A stretch of DNA of 64,000 nucleotides from assembly GCF_021531355.1 (NCBI RefSeq), contig NZ_JADYTS010000002.1:62001-126000 (forward strand). Reading direction: 5' to 3'. Numbering within the stretch: position 1 is the first letter of the stretch; each line of letters starts with the position of its first letter. The stretch is from Leyella stercorea. GTDB taxonomy: Bacteria; Bacteroidota; Bacteroidia; Bacteroidales; Bacteroidaceae. The notes beneath the pieces were generated by a model. That model did not search any database. It had not been told where the DNA came from and saw only the letters and a program-made list of their open reading frames with translations. The position numbers and the translations under genes were made by a program. Positions 19,693-28,464 of this stretch are shown here, piece after piece.

Positions 19693-21522
19693 ATGAGATA
19701 CTTACAAATGATGCGCCGATTCGTGGCTCTTGTGTCAGAACCGTTGCGTTGCAATGCCCCTTTTTTTGTGTTCATGTATGTCCTTGGATGTATATGCGCC
19801 TGGGCGACATTGCCTGATGTTCGAGGAGCACATCTGTACAAGAACCTGTTTCCCGAACTCTTTCTCGATGTATATATGCTTACCTTGGTGCTCACGTTGC
19901 TGCCCCGTCGTGTGCGTCCATGGGTGCGTGGCATATTCTATTTCATACTGTATGTGACGGCATTGGTCGATGTCTATTGTTTTGTCAAGTTCCATTCGTC
20001 GCTCACACCTACGATGCTATTGCTTGTAGGCGAAACCGACACCCGCGAAGCAGGCGAGTTCTTGCGTTCATGTGTGGCGCCCGACATATTGTTCAGCAAC
20101 GTGGGATGGGTGGTGTTGCTTATGTTCATACATCTGCTTGTGACGTTGCAGCTGCGCTTTCCTCACTTTGTACCAAAGAATTGGTGTCGTCTGTTCTGGT
20201 CGCTGCTCGACCGTTTCGGACTGATGTTTAAGCGAGTGCGTCCCGTAAGTCAGTGGGCTGTGCTTATATTGCTTGTTGTGTCGACGTGCTACAGCATTCA
20301 CAACAAGGCTGCCTTCATCAAGTTGATGTCGGGCCGTACAATAGGCGAAGTAGAGCATACGCTTACAGAGAAGGACAAAGCCAACCTTTACCAGCCCGTC
20401 TACCGATTGGCGTTCAGTATATACGCCAATACGCTCACCGCAAAGCAGGTGGACCGCTTGGTGGCAAGAGTAGACAAGGTGAAGGTCGACTCTTGTTCGT
20501 TCCGCTCGCCAAATATCGTGCTTATCATAGGCGAGAGCTACAACCGCCATCACTCTGCACAGTATGGCTACAGCATGCCTACTACGCCACGTCAGCAGAA
20601 GCTTGAGAAGCAGGGCAGACTTGTGAAATATACCGACGTAGTGAGTCCGTGGAATCTTACGAGCTTTGTCTTCAAGCATATCTTCTCGCTCTACACCGTA
20701 GGCGACAAGGGCGAGTGGTGCGACTATCCGCTTTTCCCTGCTGTGTTCCGCAAGGCAGGCTATCACGTTACCTTTATCACCAACCAGTTTCTGCCTAAGG
20801 CGGGCGAGGCTGTGTACGACTTCAGTGGCGGTTTCTTCTTGAACAACCCGAAGCTGAGTGCGGCACAGTTTGACACTCGCAACACCAAGTTGCACGAGTT
20901 TGATGAGGACCTTCTCAAGGATTATGACGAGCTGCAGGGACAGAACGGCGAAAACAATCTCATCATATTCCATCTTTTGGGTCAGCATGTGGCATATCGT
21001 CAGCGCTCGCCAAGGAATCGCAAGCACTTCCACGGCAACGACTACAAGGAACTCAAGCCAAATCTCAACGCCCGCGAGCGTCAGATACTTGCCGACTACG
21101 ATAATGCCATACTCTACAACGACTCTGTCGTGACCGAGATAGTGAAGAAGTTTGAGAACGACGATGCCATTGTGCTCTATGTTCCCGACCATGGCGAGGA
21201 ATGCTACGAGGGCGATATGCACTTCTTCTGCCGAATGCACTCTGCCAAGGTAGACGCCCGTCTTGCTCACGCCGAGTTTGACATATCGATGTGGATATGG
21301 TGTTCGCGCAAGTACATACGCCGTCGTCCGGAAATATTCCACGAGATAATGGCATCGCGCAACCGTCGATATATGACCGACGCATTGCCCCACCTGCTAC
21401 TATATCTTGCCGGAATTTCGTGTCCCGAATATCAGGACAGACTCAATCTGCTGTCACCGCACTACGACGAGTCACGTCCGCGAATACTCAAGAATTCAGC
21501 CGACTACGACAAGTTGAATTAG
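19693..21522 (+). CDS. Phosphoethanolamine transferase-like sulfatase-fold membrane enzyme
   Basis: A 609-residue protein with about five N-terminal membrane segments and a periplasmic alkaline-phosphatase/sulfatase domain from about residue 272. The nucleophile region reads NIVLIIGESYNRHHSAQYGY, placing Ser where lipid A phosphoethanolamine transferases (EptA group) usually have Thr. The metal motif YVPDHGEE lies near 494. It probably adds phosphoethanolamine to lipid A or another envelope glycan. It precedes the acyltransferase and glycan cluster in the same direction. A -7-like TAAATTTG sits at 19663-19670. Confidence 0.85.
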   Translation: MRYLQMMRRFVALVSEPLRCNAPFFVFMYVLGCICAWATLPDVRGAHLYKNLFPELFLDVYMLTLVLTLLPRRVRPWVRGIFYFILYVTALVDVYCFVKFHSSLTPTMLLLVGETDTREAGEFLRSCVAPDILFSNVGWVVLLMFIHLLVTLQLRFPHFVPKNWCRLFWSLLDRFGLMFKRVRPVSQWAVLILLVVSTCYSIHNKAAFIKLMSGRTIGEVEHTLTEKDKANLYQPVYRLAFSIYANTLTAKQVDRLVARVDKVKVDSCSFRSPNIVLIIGESYNRHHSAQYGYSMPTTPRQQKLEKQGRLVKYTDVVSPWNLTSFVFKHIFSLYTVGDKGEWCDYPLFPAVFRKAGYHVTFITNQFLPKAGEAVYDFSGGFFLNNPKLSAAQFDTRNTKLHEFDEDLLKDYDELQGQNGENNLIIFHLLGQHVAYRQRSPRNRKHFHGNDYKELKPNLNARERQILADYDNAILYNDSVVTEIVKKFENDDAIVLYVPDHGEECYEGDMHFFCRMHSAKVDARLAHAEFDISMWIWCSRKYIRRRPEIFHEIMASRNRRYMTDALPHLLLYLAGISCPEYQDRLNLLSPHYDESRPRILKNSADYDKLN

Positions 21523-21557
21523 AATAACTCAAAACTCAAAATTCAAAACTCAAGAAC

Positions 21558-22607
21558 ATGCTCACCCGCACCGAATGTTCCGCCTTGCGCGGACTTGCCA
21601 TCATAGGAATTTTCCTTCACAACTATTGCCACTGGCTTGGCTTTGCCGTGAAGGAGAACGAATATACCTTCACCATATCGAAGAGTTCGCAGCTCATTCA
21701 GGCTATTATGTCGCCCGACTGGAATCTGCCCATCCATCTGCTCTCGTTCTTCGGCCATTATGGCGTGCCTGTTTTTCTCTTTCTCTCAGCCTACGGACTG
21801 GTGATGAAATATGAGAACCGTGGCGACCGCAAGCCATCGGCAAAGCAGACCGCCTTTCTACCGTTTGTAAGCCATCATTATGTCAAGCTCTTCAAGATGA
21901 TGATAGTAGGTTTTGTCATCTTCACCATGGTGGATGCCATTACACCAGGTCGTCACAACTATCAGGTGATGGACATACTCGGTCAGCTGTTTATGTTCAA
22001 CAACATGATGCCCGACCCCGACCACGTAATCTGGCCCGGACCATACTGGTTCTTCGGACTCATGATGCAATTATACATAGTCTATCGTCTGCTGCTTTGG
22101 CGCAAGGGCGACATCTTCCCGTTGCTGCTCATCGTGATATGTTGGGCTATGCAGGCATTCTGCGATCCCGAGGGCGACACGCTCAACCGCGTGCGCTACA
22201 ACTTCATGGGCGGAGTGTTGCCGTTCTGCGCCGGACTGCTCTATGCCCGTCATGGCAACAAGCAGATTAGCCACGCCTTCTGGGTGACACAGACCATTGT
22301 TAGCATAGTGCTCGTGTTCTTCTTCAGCTTCAACTTCCAGATGTGGCTGTGGGCACCGCTCTTTGTGTGCTCGGCATCAGTAGGAATAGCCAAGCTCACG
22401 CCAGCCAAGATAAACAAGTGGATAGCTTGGATGGGATCAATATCGGCAGCCCTCTTCGTGCTGCATCCCATCACACGCAAGATATTCATCCCCATATCGC
22501 GCCACGGCGACGTATATACGGGATTGCTGCTCTATATCGTAGCGTCAATAGCATTGGCATGGTTCTATCATAACTTCAAGTTGCGCAATGAAGATACCCG
22601 ACATTGA
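21558..22607 (+). CDS. Acyltransferase 3 family membrane protein
   Basis: A 349-residue polytopic membrane protein (about ten hydrophobic segments) beginning with the AT3 signature RGLAIIGIFLHNYCH, where the histidine is the expected catalytic residue. Such proteins O-acylate extracytoplasmic sugars. It lies 35 bp after the phosphoethanolamine transferase-like gene, across a short AAAACTCAA-type repeat, and overlaps the next acyltransferase by 20 bp, which suggests co-translation. The substrate is not known. Confidence 0.82.
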   Translation: MLTRTECSALRGLAIIGIFLHNYCHWLGFAVKENEYTFTISKSSQLIQAIMSPDWNLPIHLLSFFGHYGVPVFLFLSAYGLVMKYENRGDRKPSAKQTAFLPFVSHHYVKLFKMMIVGFVIFTMVDAITPGRHNYQVMDILGQLFMFNNMMPDPDHVIWPGPYWFFGLMMQLYIVYRLLLWRKGDIFPLLLIVICWAMQAFCDPEGDTLNRVRYNFMGGVLPFCAGLLYARHGNKQISHAFWVTQTIVSIVLVFFFSFNFQMWLWAPLFVCSASVGIAKLTPAKINKWIAWMGSISAALFVLHPITRKIFIPISRHGDVYTGLLLYIVASIALAWFYHNFKLRNEDTRH

Positions 22608-23583
22608 ATTAGGTAACATATCACGATTTCGTGCTGAGCAGATGGGAGCCGCAATGCTCTTCGTCATACTCTTCCACGTTGCTCTCGACCGTGGCGACCA
22701 GTTCTACGGGTTGCGGCGTTGTGGCAATGTGGGTGTCGACATATTCCTGTTTCTGAGTGGAGTAGGGCTGTGGTTCTCGTGGGTGAAGACACCCGACGTG
22801 CGCCGCTTCTACCGCCGTCGCCTGTTGCGCATAGTGCCCACATGGCTTGTCGTTGCTACAGCGTTCTATCTGCCCGACTATCTTGGGGCGCGTCGCTTCT
22901 CGCGCAGCATTGTCGACCTCATAGGCGACATCACCATCAACTGGGACTTCTGGCTTCACGACGAGCTTACGTTCTGGTACGTACCAGCCATCATGGCTCT
23001 CTATCTCGTGGCGCCATGGTATATGCGCCTTGTGCAGAGTCGCCCCATCTACCGATGGTTGCCGTTGCTGATGGTGGTGTGGTGTGTCATGGTGCAGTGG
23101 GTGCTGCCCATACATCATGCGGTGGGCCATCTGGAGATATTCTGGAGTCGTGTGCCCATCTTCTTTATCGGCATCAACTTCGGCGAGCTGGTGCGCACAC
23201 GCCGTCAGTTGCCCGGCGAGTCAGTCTGGCTGCTGCTACTGACATTCCTGATGACATTCGGCACGTGCCTCTATCTTGAGCAAGTGCGTCACGGCCACTT
23301 CCCGCTCTTCGTTGAGCGAATGCTTTACATACCCTTCACTGTGTGTACGGTGCTCGTGATGAACCGCATCTTCCGCCGCACGCCGCAGTGGGTGAACAGT
23401 GCGTTCCGCTTTGTTGGAGCCTTGAGTCTGGAGGCTTATCTCATCCACATCCACTTCGTGCTTGTGTATGTGCAGCCCTATCATATGGGCTATTGGCCCA
23501 CCTTCCTCATCACCGTAGCCATAACGCTGCCCATAGCATGGCTGTTGCAGCGCGCCATAGGCTTCGTGTCTGCCCGATTATAG
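22588..23583 (+). CDS. Second acyltransferase 3 family membrane protein
   Basis: 331 residues with about ten membrane segments and the AT3-like motif AMLFVILFHVAL near residue 20, then an RRF/RRRL basic loop (RRFYRRRLLRIVP) as in this family. It starts inside the 3' end of the preceding acyltransferase, so the two are coupled. It is diverged from its neighbour, so this is not a recent duplication. It probably acetylates the glycan made by the cluster. Confidence 0.8.
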   Translation: MKIPDIELGNISRFRAEQMGAAMLFVILFHVALDRGDQFYGLRRCGNVGVDIFLFLSGVGLWFSWVKTPDVRRFYRRRLLRIVPTWLVVATAFYLPDYLGARRFSRSIVDLIGDITINWDFWLHDELTFWYVPAIMALYLVAPWYMRLVQSRPIYRWLPLLMVVWCVMVQWVLPIHHAVGHLEIFWSRVPIFFIGINFGELVRTRRQLPGESVWLLLLTFLMTFGTCLYLEQVRHGHFPLFVERMLYIPFTVCTVLVMNRIFRRTPQWVNSAFRFVGALSLEAYLIHIHFVLVYVQPYHMGYWPTFLITVAITLPIAWLLQRAIGFVSARL

Positions 23584-23608
23584 ACAAACAATTAAAAAAA
23601 TAACAAAT

Positions 23609-24493
23609 ATGATAAACAGCATCCTGCGCCTTACGCGCCCTAAGCAATGGATAAAGAACTTCTTCGTCTTTATCCCGATGTTTTTTGGTGGCGAACTGTT
23701 CGACCTGCACAGCGTGTGGCTCGCTGTGCTGACGTTCTTCGCCTTCAGTCTGATAGCCTCGTCGATATACTGCTACAACGACATTGTCGATGTAGATGCC
23801 GACCGCCATCATCCCGTCAAGTGCTTGCGTCCGATAGCTTCGGGCGAAGTCAGCATACGCATGGGCTATATACTCATGATTCTGACGTTCTGCCTCGGTA
23901 TGGGTGTATTGTTCCTGCTCCCCCCCGAAGTGATGAGTCAGGTCATGGCAGTCATCGTGTTCTACTATGTGCTCAACCTTGCCTATTGCTCCAAGTTGAA
24001 GCAGTTTGCCATTCTCGACGTGTGTATAGTAGCCTTCGGATTTGTGCTGCGCATACTGGCAGGAGGTTTCGCCTGCGAGTTGGCGCTGAGCAACTGGATT
24101 GTCATCATGACCTTCCTGCTCACACTGTTCATGTCGTTTGCCAAGCGACGCGACGACGTGCTGCGCATGAACGAGACAGGCGAGGCACCGCGCAAGAATA
24201 CCGTGCGCTACAATCTCACCTTCATCAACCAGGCCATCACCATCACCGCTTCCGTGACACTCGTATGCTACATCATGTACTGCGTGTCGCCTGAGGTGAG
24301 CGAGCGTTTTGACACGCCATATCTATACCTCACGTTCGTATTCGTGCTGCTGGGACTGCTGCGCTACATCCAGATAGCCGTAGTCGACGAGAAGAGTGGC
24401 GACCCCACCAAGATAATCCTGCGCGACCACTTCTCGCAGATTATAGTAGTGGCGTGGATTCTATCGTTCCTCCTTATGATATACGTGATATGA
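23609..24493 (+). CDS. UbiA-family prenyltransferase, DPPR synthase-like
   Basis: A 294-residue polytopic enzyme. The motif beginning NDIVDVDADRHHP and ending LRPIASG (residues about 57-78) matches decaprenyl-phosphate phosphoribosyltransferases (DPPR synthases), which join PRPP to a polyprenyl phosphate. The second Asp-rich region is FAKRRDDVLRM near 177. In mycobacteria the product is dephosphorylated and becomes the arabinose donor for cell-wall arabinan. The next gene is a HAD phosphatase overlapping by ATGA, and GtrA follows, which mirrors that pathway. The acceptor in this organism is unknown. Confidence 0.85.
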   Translation: MINSILRLTRPKQWIKNFFVFIPMFFGGELFDLHSVWLAVLTFFAFSLIASSIYCYNDIVDVDADRHHPVKCLRPIASGEVSIRMGYILMILTFCLGMGVLFLLPPEVMSQVMAVIVFYYVLNLAYCSKLKQFAILDVCIVAFGFVLRILAGGFACELALSNWIVIMTFLLTLFMSFAKRRDDVLRMNETGEAPRKNTVRYNLTFINQAITITASVTLVCYIMYCVSPEVSERFDTPYLYLTFVFVLLGLLRYIQIAVVDEKSGDPTKIILRDHFSQIIVVAWILSFLLMIYVI

Positions 24494-25119
24494 TGCGACG
24501 ACTGTATCTGTTTGATTTCGACGGAACGCTTACCTCCGCCGACACCCTTCTGTGCTTCATACGCTATGCTTGCGGCAAGTGGCGCTTTGTGTTGGGATTT
24601 GTGCTGTTCAGTCCGATACTGGTGTTGATGAAGTTGCATCTGTATGCCAACTGGCGAGCCAAGCAGCACCTATTTTCATGGTATTTCCGCGGAATGAAGC
24701 TCAGCGAATTCGACGACCTGTGTCGTCGTTTTGCTGCCGACAACAAGCATCTGATGCGACCGCTGGCTCTCGAAAAGTTGCACGAGCTGTTTACCCGTAA
24801 CTGTATTGTGGCAATAGTCAGTGCGAGCATCGACAACTGGGTGCGTCCGTTCTTCGACCAGCTCATAGTAGGAAGTTGTTCTGATTTTCGTGTGATAGGC
24901 ACCAAGGTAGAGGTAGACGACGACGGACTACTCACCGGCCGCTTCCTCACCAACAACTGCTACGGTGCGGAGAAGGTGCGTCGTGTACTTGCCGAATATC
25001 CCGATCTTGCCGGCAATCGCTCCTCGTACATAGTAGAAGCCTATGGCGACAGTCGTGGCGACCGCGAACTGCTTGCCTTCGCCGACAATGCCTTCTACCG
25101 CCCCTTTGTCGAAAGGTAA
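24490..25119 (+). CDS. HAD-superfamily phosphatase (type IB-like)
   Basis: 209 residues with the nucleophile motif FDFDGTLTS near residue 7, motif II in VSASIDNW near 110 and the acidic motif YGDSRGDREL near 186. The cap is helical, like phosphoserine phosphatase-type enzymes. The ATG overlaps the stop of the UbiA-family gene (ATGA), so the two are coupled. The natural inference is that it removes the 5-phosphate from polyprenyl-phosphoryl-phosphoribose. MM at the start leaves two equivalent ATGs. Confidence 0.85.
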   Translation: MMRRLYLFDFDGTLTSADTLLCFIRYACGKWRFVLGFVLFSPILVLMKLHLYANWRAKQHLFSWYFRGMKLSEFDDLCRRFAADNKHLMRPLALEKLHELFTRNCIVAIVSASIDNWVRPFFDQLIVGSCSDFRVIGTKVEVDDDGLLTGRFLTNNCYGAEKVRRVLAEYPDLAGNRSSYIVEAYGDSRGDRELLAFADNAFYRPFVER

Positions 25120-25134
25120 AAACCTGATAATATA

Positions 25135-25530
25135 ATGTATACAGACATTCAGAATAAATTTGACGGTAAGATGGGCGAGGTGTTGCGCTTCGCCATAGTA
25201 GGTGTCGCAGCCACACTGATACAGTACGGAGTATATTTCGTGCTGGTGCTGTGGCTCAACCCAACGCTTGCCATGACAATAGCCTATGCCGTCAGCTTCG
25301 CCTTCAACTTCGTAGCATCAACACGCTACACGTTCCGCGTAAAGGCTTCGGCACGTCGTGGAGCCGGTTTCGCCCTAAGCCATGCCGTCAACTATGTACT
25401 TCAGATGCTCACGCTCAATCTGTTCATCTGGTTGGGACTGTCCAAACAACTGGCACCCATACCGATGTTTGCCGTATGCGTGCCAGTCAACTTCGTGCTG
25501 GTGAGATACTTTTTAAAGGTAAAAGAGTAA
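25135..25530 (+). CDS. GtrA-family membrane protein
   Basis: 131 residues with four membrane segments and GtrA features (RFAIVGVAATLIQYGVY, FAFNFVASTRYTF). The family includes proposed flippases or anchors for polyprenyl-phosphate sugars; mycobacterial Rv3789 is tied to decaprenyl-phosphoryl-arabinose. It lies 15 bp after the HAD phosphatase. Its position between the donor-making genes and two large membrane proteins fits export of the lipid-linked pentose. Confidence 0.85.
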   Translation: MYTDIQNKFDGKMGEVLRFAIVGVAATLIQYGVYFVLVLWLNPTLAMTIAYAVSFAFNFVASTRYTFRVKASARRGAGFALSHAVNYVLQMLTLNLFIWLGLSKQLAPIPMFAVCVPVNFVLVRYFLKVKE

Positions 25531-25579
25531 AAAGGTAAAAAAGTAAAACGAGTAATAAAGCTACAATTGAGATATTGAT

Positions 25580-27055
25580 ATGAATATAAAAGACAACCCC
25601 CTGGTTAGGATTTTCACGTCGCTCTTTCGCATAAAGCGTGAGGAACGCGCGCTGGCAATAGTGCTGTTGCTGGTGTTTTTGGCATTGGATGCGCTCGTCG
25701 TGTGCAAGTATTACGACGTGTTCACACCGCTCAACGCCCACTATTGGCATCTGTTCATATCCAAGTTCCACATTTCGGGCTTCGACCCCATCACCTATTC
25801 GGTGGTGAGCGATTGGACGGCAGGCTACAATGTCTATCGCCATCCGCTGTTGGCGTTCTACATGTACGTGCCATATCTTATTAATCAGGCATTGATATGG
25901 GCTACGGGCATCAACTGCGCCATATTCATCGTCACAGCCATACAGCTGTTCTCGGCTTTCTACGCAGCCATATTCCTCTATCGCATCTGTCGTGAGATAG
26001 TGGGCGTGAGCCGCACCGACTCAACGCTGCTTACTTTCTTGCTCTTCGGTTTCGCCTTCGTCATGCTCTCGTCGATGGTGCCCGACCACTTCATCATATC
26101 CATGATGCTGTTGCTGCTTGCCCTCTACGTCAGCGGAAAACTGATGATACGCCGCCGCAAGCTCACCATCTGGCAGTCGGCACTCTACTTCTTCCTTACA
26201 GCCGGAACATCGCTCAACAACGGACTGAAGATATACCTGTCGAATCTGTTTGTCAACGGATTCCGTATATTCCGCCCCAAGTTTCTCTTCCTTGCCATTC
26301 TTCTGCCTGCCGCACTCACATGGGGAGCGGCACGCATGAGCTATGACCACATCGTATGGCCGCGTGATGTGGCTGCCAAGGCGGCACGTGCCAAGGCAAA
26401 GGCAGCCAAAGAGGCAAAGAAGAAGGCTGAAGCTGCCGAACGCTACCGTCAGGACTCCATTCGCATAGCATCGTTTACCGTGGAGCAGATGGACTCGTTA
26501 CGCCGCGACTCTGTGCAGCGCGACTCCATAGCCAAGGCAAAGCCGAAGCCCGTACGTCGCCGCAAGAACGGCAAACCGATAGCCAACGGCGAGTTCATAG
26601 GCTGGACTGACATCACCACTTCGCGCTCGGAGTCGATAGTCGAGAACCTTTTGGGCGAGTCGATACAGCTGCATCAAGATAATGTGCTGGGCGATGTGCT
26701 CAAGTCGCGCCCTATGATAGTACACTATCGCCACTGGTACAACTACGCCGTAGAGGGACTTATAGCCCTTCTTTTTGTGCTGGGAGTATGGGCAGGACGC
26801 CGCTCGCGCTTCATGTGGCTTGTCATGTCTTATTTCGCTCTCGATATGGTGCTGCACATAGGATTGGGATTCGGCATCAACGAGGTGTACATCATGTCGG
26901 CACATTGGATTTACGCCTTACCTATAGCCGTGGCATTCCTGCTAAAGAACGTGGGTCGCCGCCGCTACCAGCTTGCGCTGAAAGGCGTGCTTGCATTGCT
27001 CGCCGTGTGGCTGTGGGCGTGGAACGTGACGCTCATCGTAGGCTATCTGTACTAA
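25580..27055 (+). CDS. DUF6080-type polytopic membrane protein
   Basis: 491 residues with about ten membrane segments. The function of this family is not established. The first extracytoplasmic loop has SGFD and YRHPLL, resembling the acidic plus HP-L pattern of GT-C glycosyltransferases, and MVPDHFIIS is shared with the next gene. A charged insertion at about residues 262-330 is rich in Ala and Lys and contains three RxDS-like units (RQDSI, RRDSV, QRDSI). The C-terminal third (NEVYIMSAHW, WLWAWN) is nearly identical in pattern to the neighbour. I infer a glycosyltransferase using the lipid-linked sugar made upstream. Confidence 0.75.
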   Translation: MNIKDNPLVRIFTSLFRIKREERALAIVLLLVFLALDALVVCKYYDVFTPLNAHYWHLFISKFHISGFDPITYSVVSDWTAGYNVYRHPLLAFYMYVPYLINQALIWATGINCAIFIVTAIQLFSAFYAAIFLYRICREIVGVSRTDSTLLTFLLFGFAFVMLSSMVPDHFIISMMLLLLALYVSGKLMIRRRKLTIWQSALYFFLTAGTSLNNGLKIYLSNLFVNGFRIFRPKFLFLAILLPAALTWGAARMSYDHIVWPRDVAAKAARAKAKAAKEAKKKAEAAERYRQDSIRIASFTVEQMDSLRRDSVQRDSIAKAKPKPVRRRKNGKPIANGEFIGWTDITTSRSESIVENLLGESIQLHQDNVLGDVLKSRPMIVHYRHWYNYAVEGLIALLFVLGVWAGRRSRFMWLVMSYFALDMVLHIGLGFGINEVYIMSAHWIYALPIAVAFLLKNVGRRRYQLALKGVLALLAVWLWAWNVTLIVGYLY

Positions 27056-27086
27056 CAGTAACACATAATACTCATCGCTGACAAAC

Positions 27087-28403
27087 ATGTTGATAAGAAA
27101 AGAAGAACGCCCCGTGGCACTCGTTGCCGCAATAGTGTTCACCCTGCTCAACGCATTGCTCATATATGCCCATTACGACTCCTTTACACGTGGAGCACAT
27201 GTGGGCTTCTGGTCGGTGTTCTACAACCACCTGAACATGTCGGGCTACGACGTGTTCTCGCTGATATTCATCTCGTGCATGCGCCTGCACTGGAACTCGT
27301 TGCGCCATCCGCTCTTCGTGCTCCTGCTGCTGCCGCTCTACTGGATCAACCATCAGCTCATGCCACCGACCGAGTTCAACTTCGCACCGTTCCTCATGGC
27401 GGTGCTGCTCATAGTGTGCGACGTGGCAGGAGCTGTACTTCTGCACCGCATATTGCGCGATATTGTAGGTGCCAACCGCTCGGATGCCGCCATGCTCACA
27501 GCCATGTTCTACGGCATAGCGCACGTGATGGTGGCAACGATGGTGCCCGACCATTTCGCACTGTCGCTGCCCCTGCTCATGCTTACGCTCTATGTCACAG
27601 GCAAGCACTTGCTGCACGGCACACGCATGCCGCTGTGGCAGTCGGCAGTTCTGTATTTCTTCACCGCCGGCGTTACGCTCACCAATGGCGTCAAGGTGGC
27701 GCTGGCAGCATGGATAGCCAACGGAAAGCGCATCTTCACGCTGCGCAGCATACTGTCGTTCGTGGTGCCAACCGTCATACTCGGAGCCATATATATAGGT
27801 ACGCAGAACATCATCATAGCCCCGCAGGAGCGTAGCATCAAGCGCATTGAGGCGCATGTGGCTAAGAAAGATCCTGCACGTATAGAGCGGTTGAAGAAGC
27901 ACGACGAGTTCGTTCGCCGTCAAAACGGTGAGGCTATGACCAAGAAGGTGCCCCTGCTTGAATGGAGCGACATGACCACATCGCGCTGGCAGTCGGCAGT
28001 ACACAATCTTATGGGCGAGTCGTTGCAGTTGCATCGCGACCACCTTATGGAGGATGTGCAACAGAAGCGCCCCGTATTCGTGGGCTATCGTTCCTTTATT
28101 AATTACGTCGTTGAGGCTGTGCTCGTACTCCTGCTTGTGGTGAGTGCATGGGTGGCGCGTCGCGAACGCTTCTTCCTCGTAGTAGCTTCGTGGTTTATAT
28201 TTGACATGACAATGCACATGGGCTTCGGATTCGGACTCAACGAGGTGTACATCATGACCGCCCACTGGGCATTCATCTTCCCTATAGGTGCCGCCTATCT
28301 GCTGCGCCGTAGCCCCTCGGGAGCGCTTCGACTGCTCGTTGCTGCGCTGACGGTATGGCTGTGGGCGTGGAACGGAACAATAATCGTAGGCTATCTGCTG
28401 TAG
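27087..28403 (+). CDS. Second DUF6080-type polytopic membrane protein
   Basis: A 438-residue paralogue of the preceding gene, 31 bp downstream. It shares SGYD and LRHPLF in the first loop, MVPDHFALS, DMTTSRWQS, GESLQLHRD, GFGFGLNEVYIM and VWLWAWN. It has a shorter, Lys/Arg/Glu-rich insert at about 250-290 instead of the long Ala/Lys one. Two diverged copies next to each other suggest that they use related donors on different acceptors or linkages. No biochemical role is known to me. Confidence 0.75.
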   Translation: MLIRKEERPVALVAAIVFTLLNALLIYAHYDSFTRGAHVGFWSVFYNHLNMSGYDVFSLIFISCMRLHWNSLRHPLFVLLLLPLYWINHQLMPPTEFNFAPFLMAVLLIVCDVAGAVLLHRILRDIVGANRSDAAMLTAMFYGIAHVMVATMVPDHFALSLPLLMLTLYVTGKHLLHGTRMPLWQSAVLYFFTAGVTLTNGVKVALAAWIANGKRIFTLRSILSFVVPTVILGAIYIGTQNIIIAPQERSIKRIEAHVAKKDPARIERLKKHDEFVRRQNGEAMTKKVPLLEWSDMTTSRWQSAVHNLMGESLQLHRDHLMEDVQQKRPVFVGYRSFINYVVEAVLVLLLVVSAWVARRERFFLVVASWFIFDMTMHMGFGFGLNEVYIMTAHWAFIFPIGAAYLLRRSPSGALRLLVAALTVWLWAWNGTIIVGYLL

Positions 28404-28464
28404 CCCTTCAGCCTATACGTGTATATTTCAGGCACAGCCTGTATAAATAGTGATAGATAAAACT

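Noticed and set aside
20068..21393. 441-codon minus-strand ORF opposite the phosphoethanolamine transferase-like gene
   Set aside because: Shadow of a clear coding sequence; no domain, no ribosome-binding site and no promoter.
27072..28265. 397-codon minus-strand ORF opposite the second DUF6080 gene
   Set aside because: His/Glu/Gln-rich complement of a membrane protein gene, so a by-product of the reading frame.
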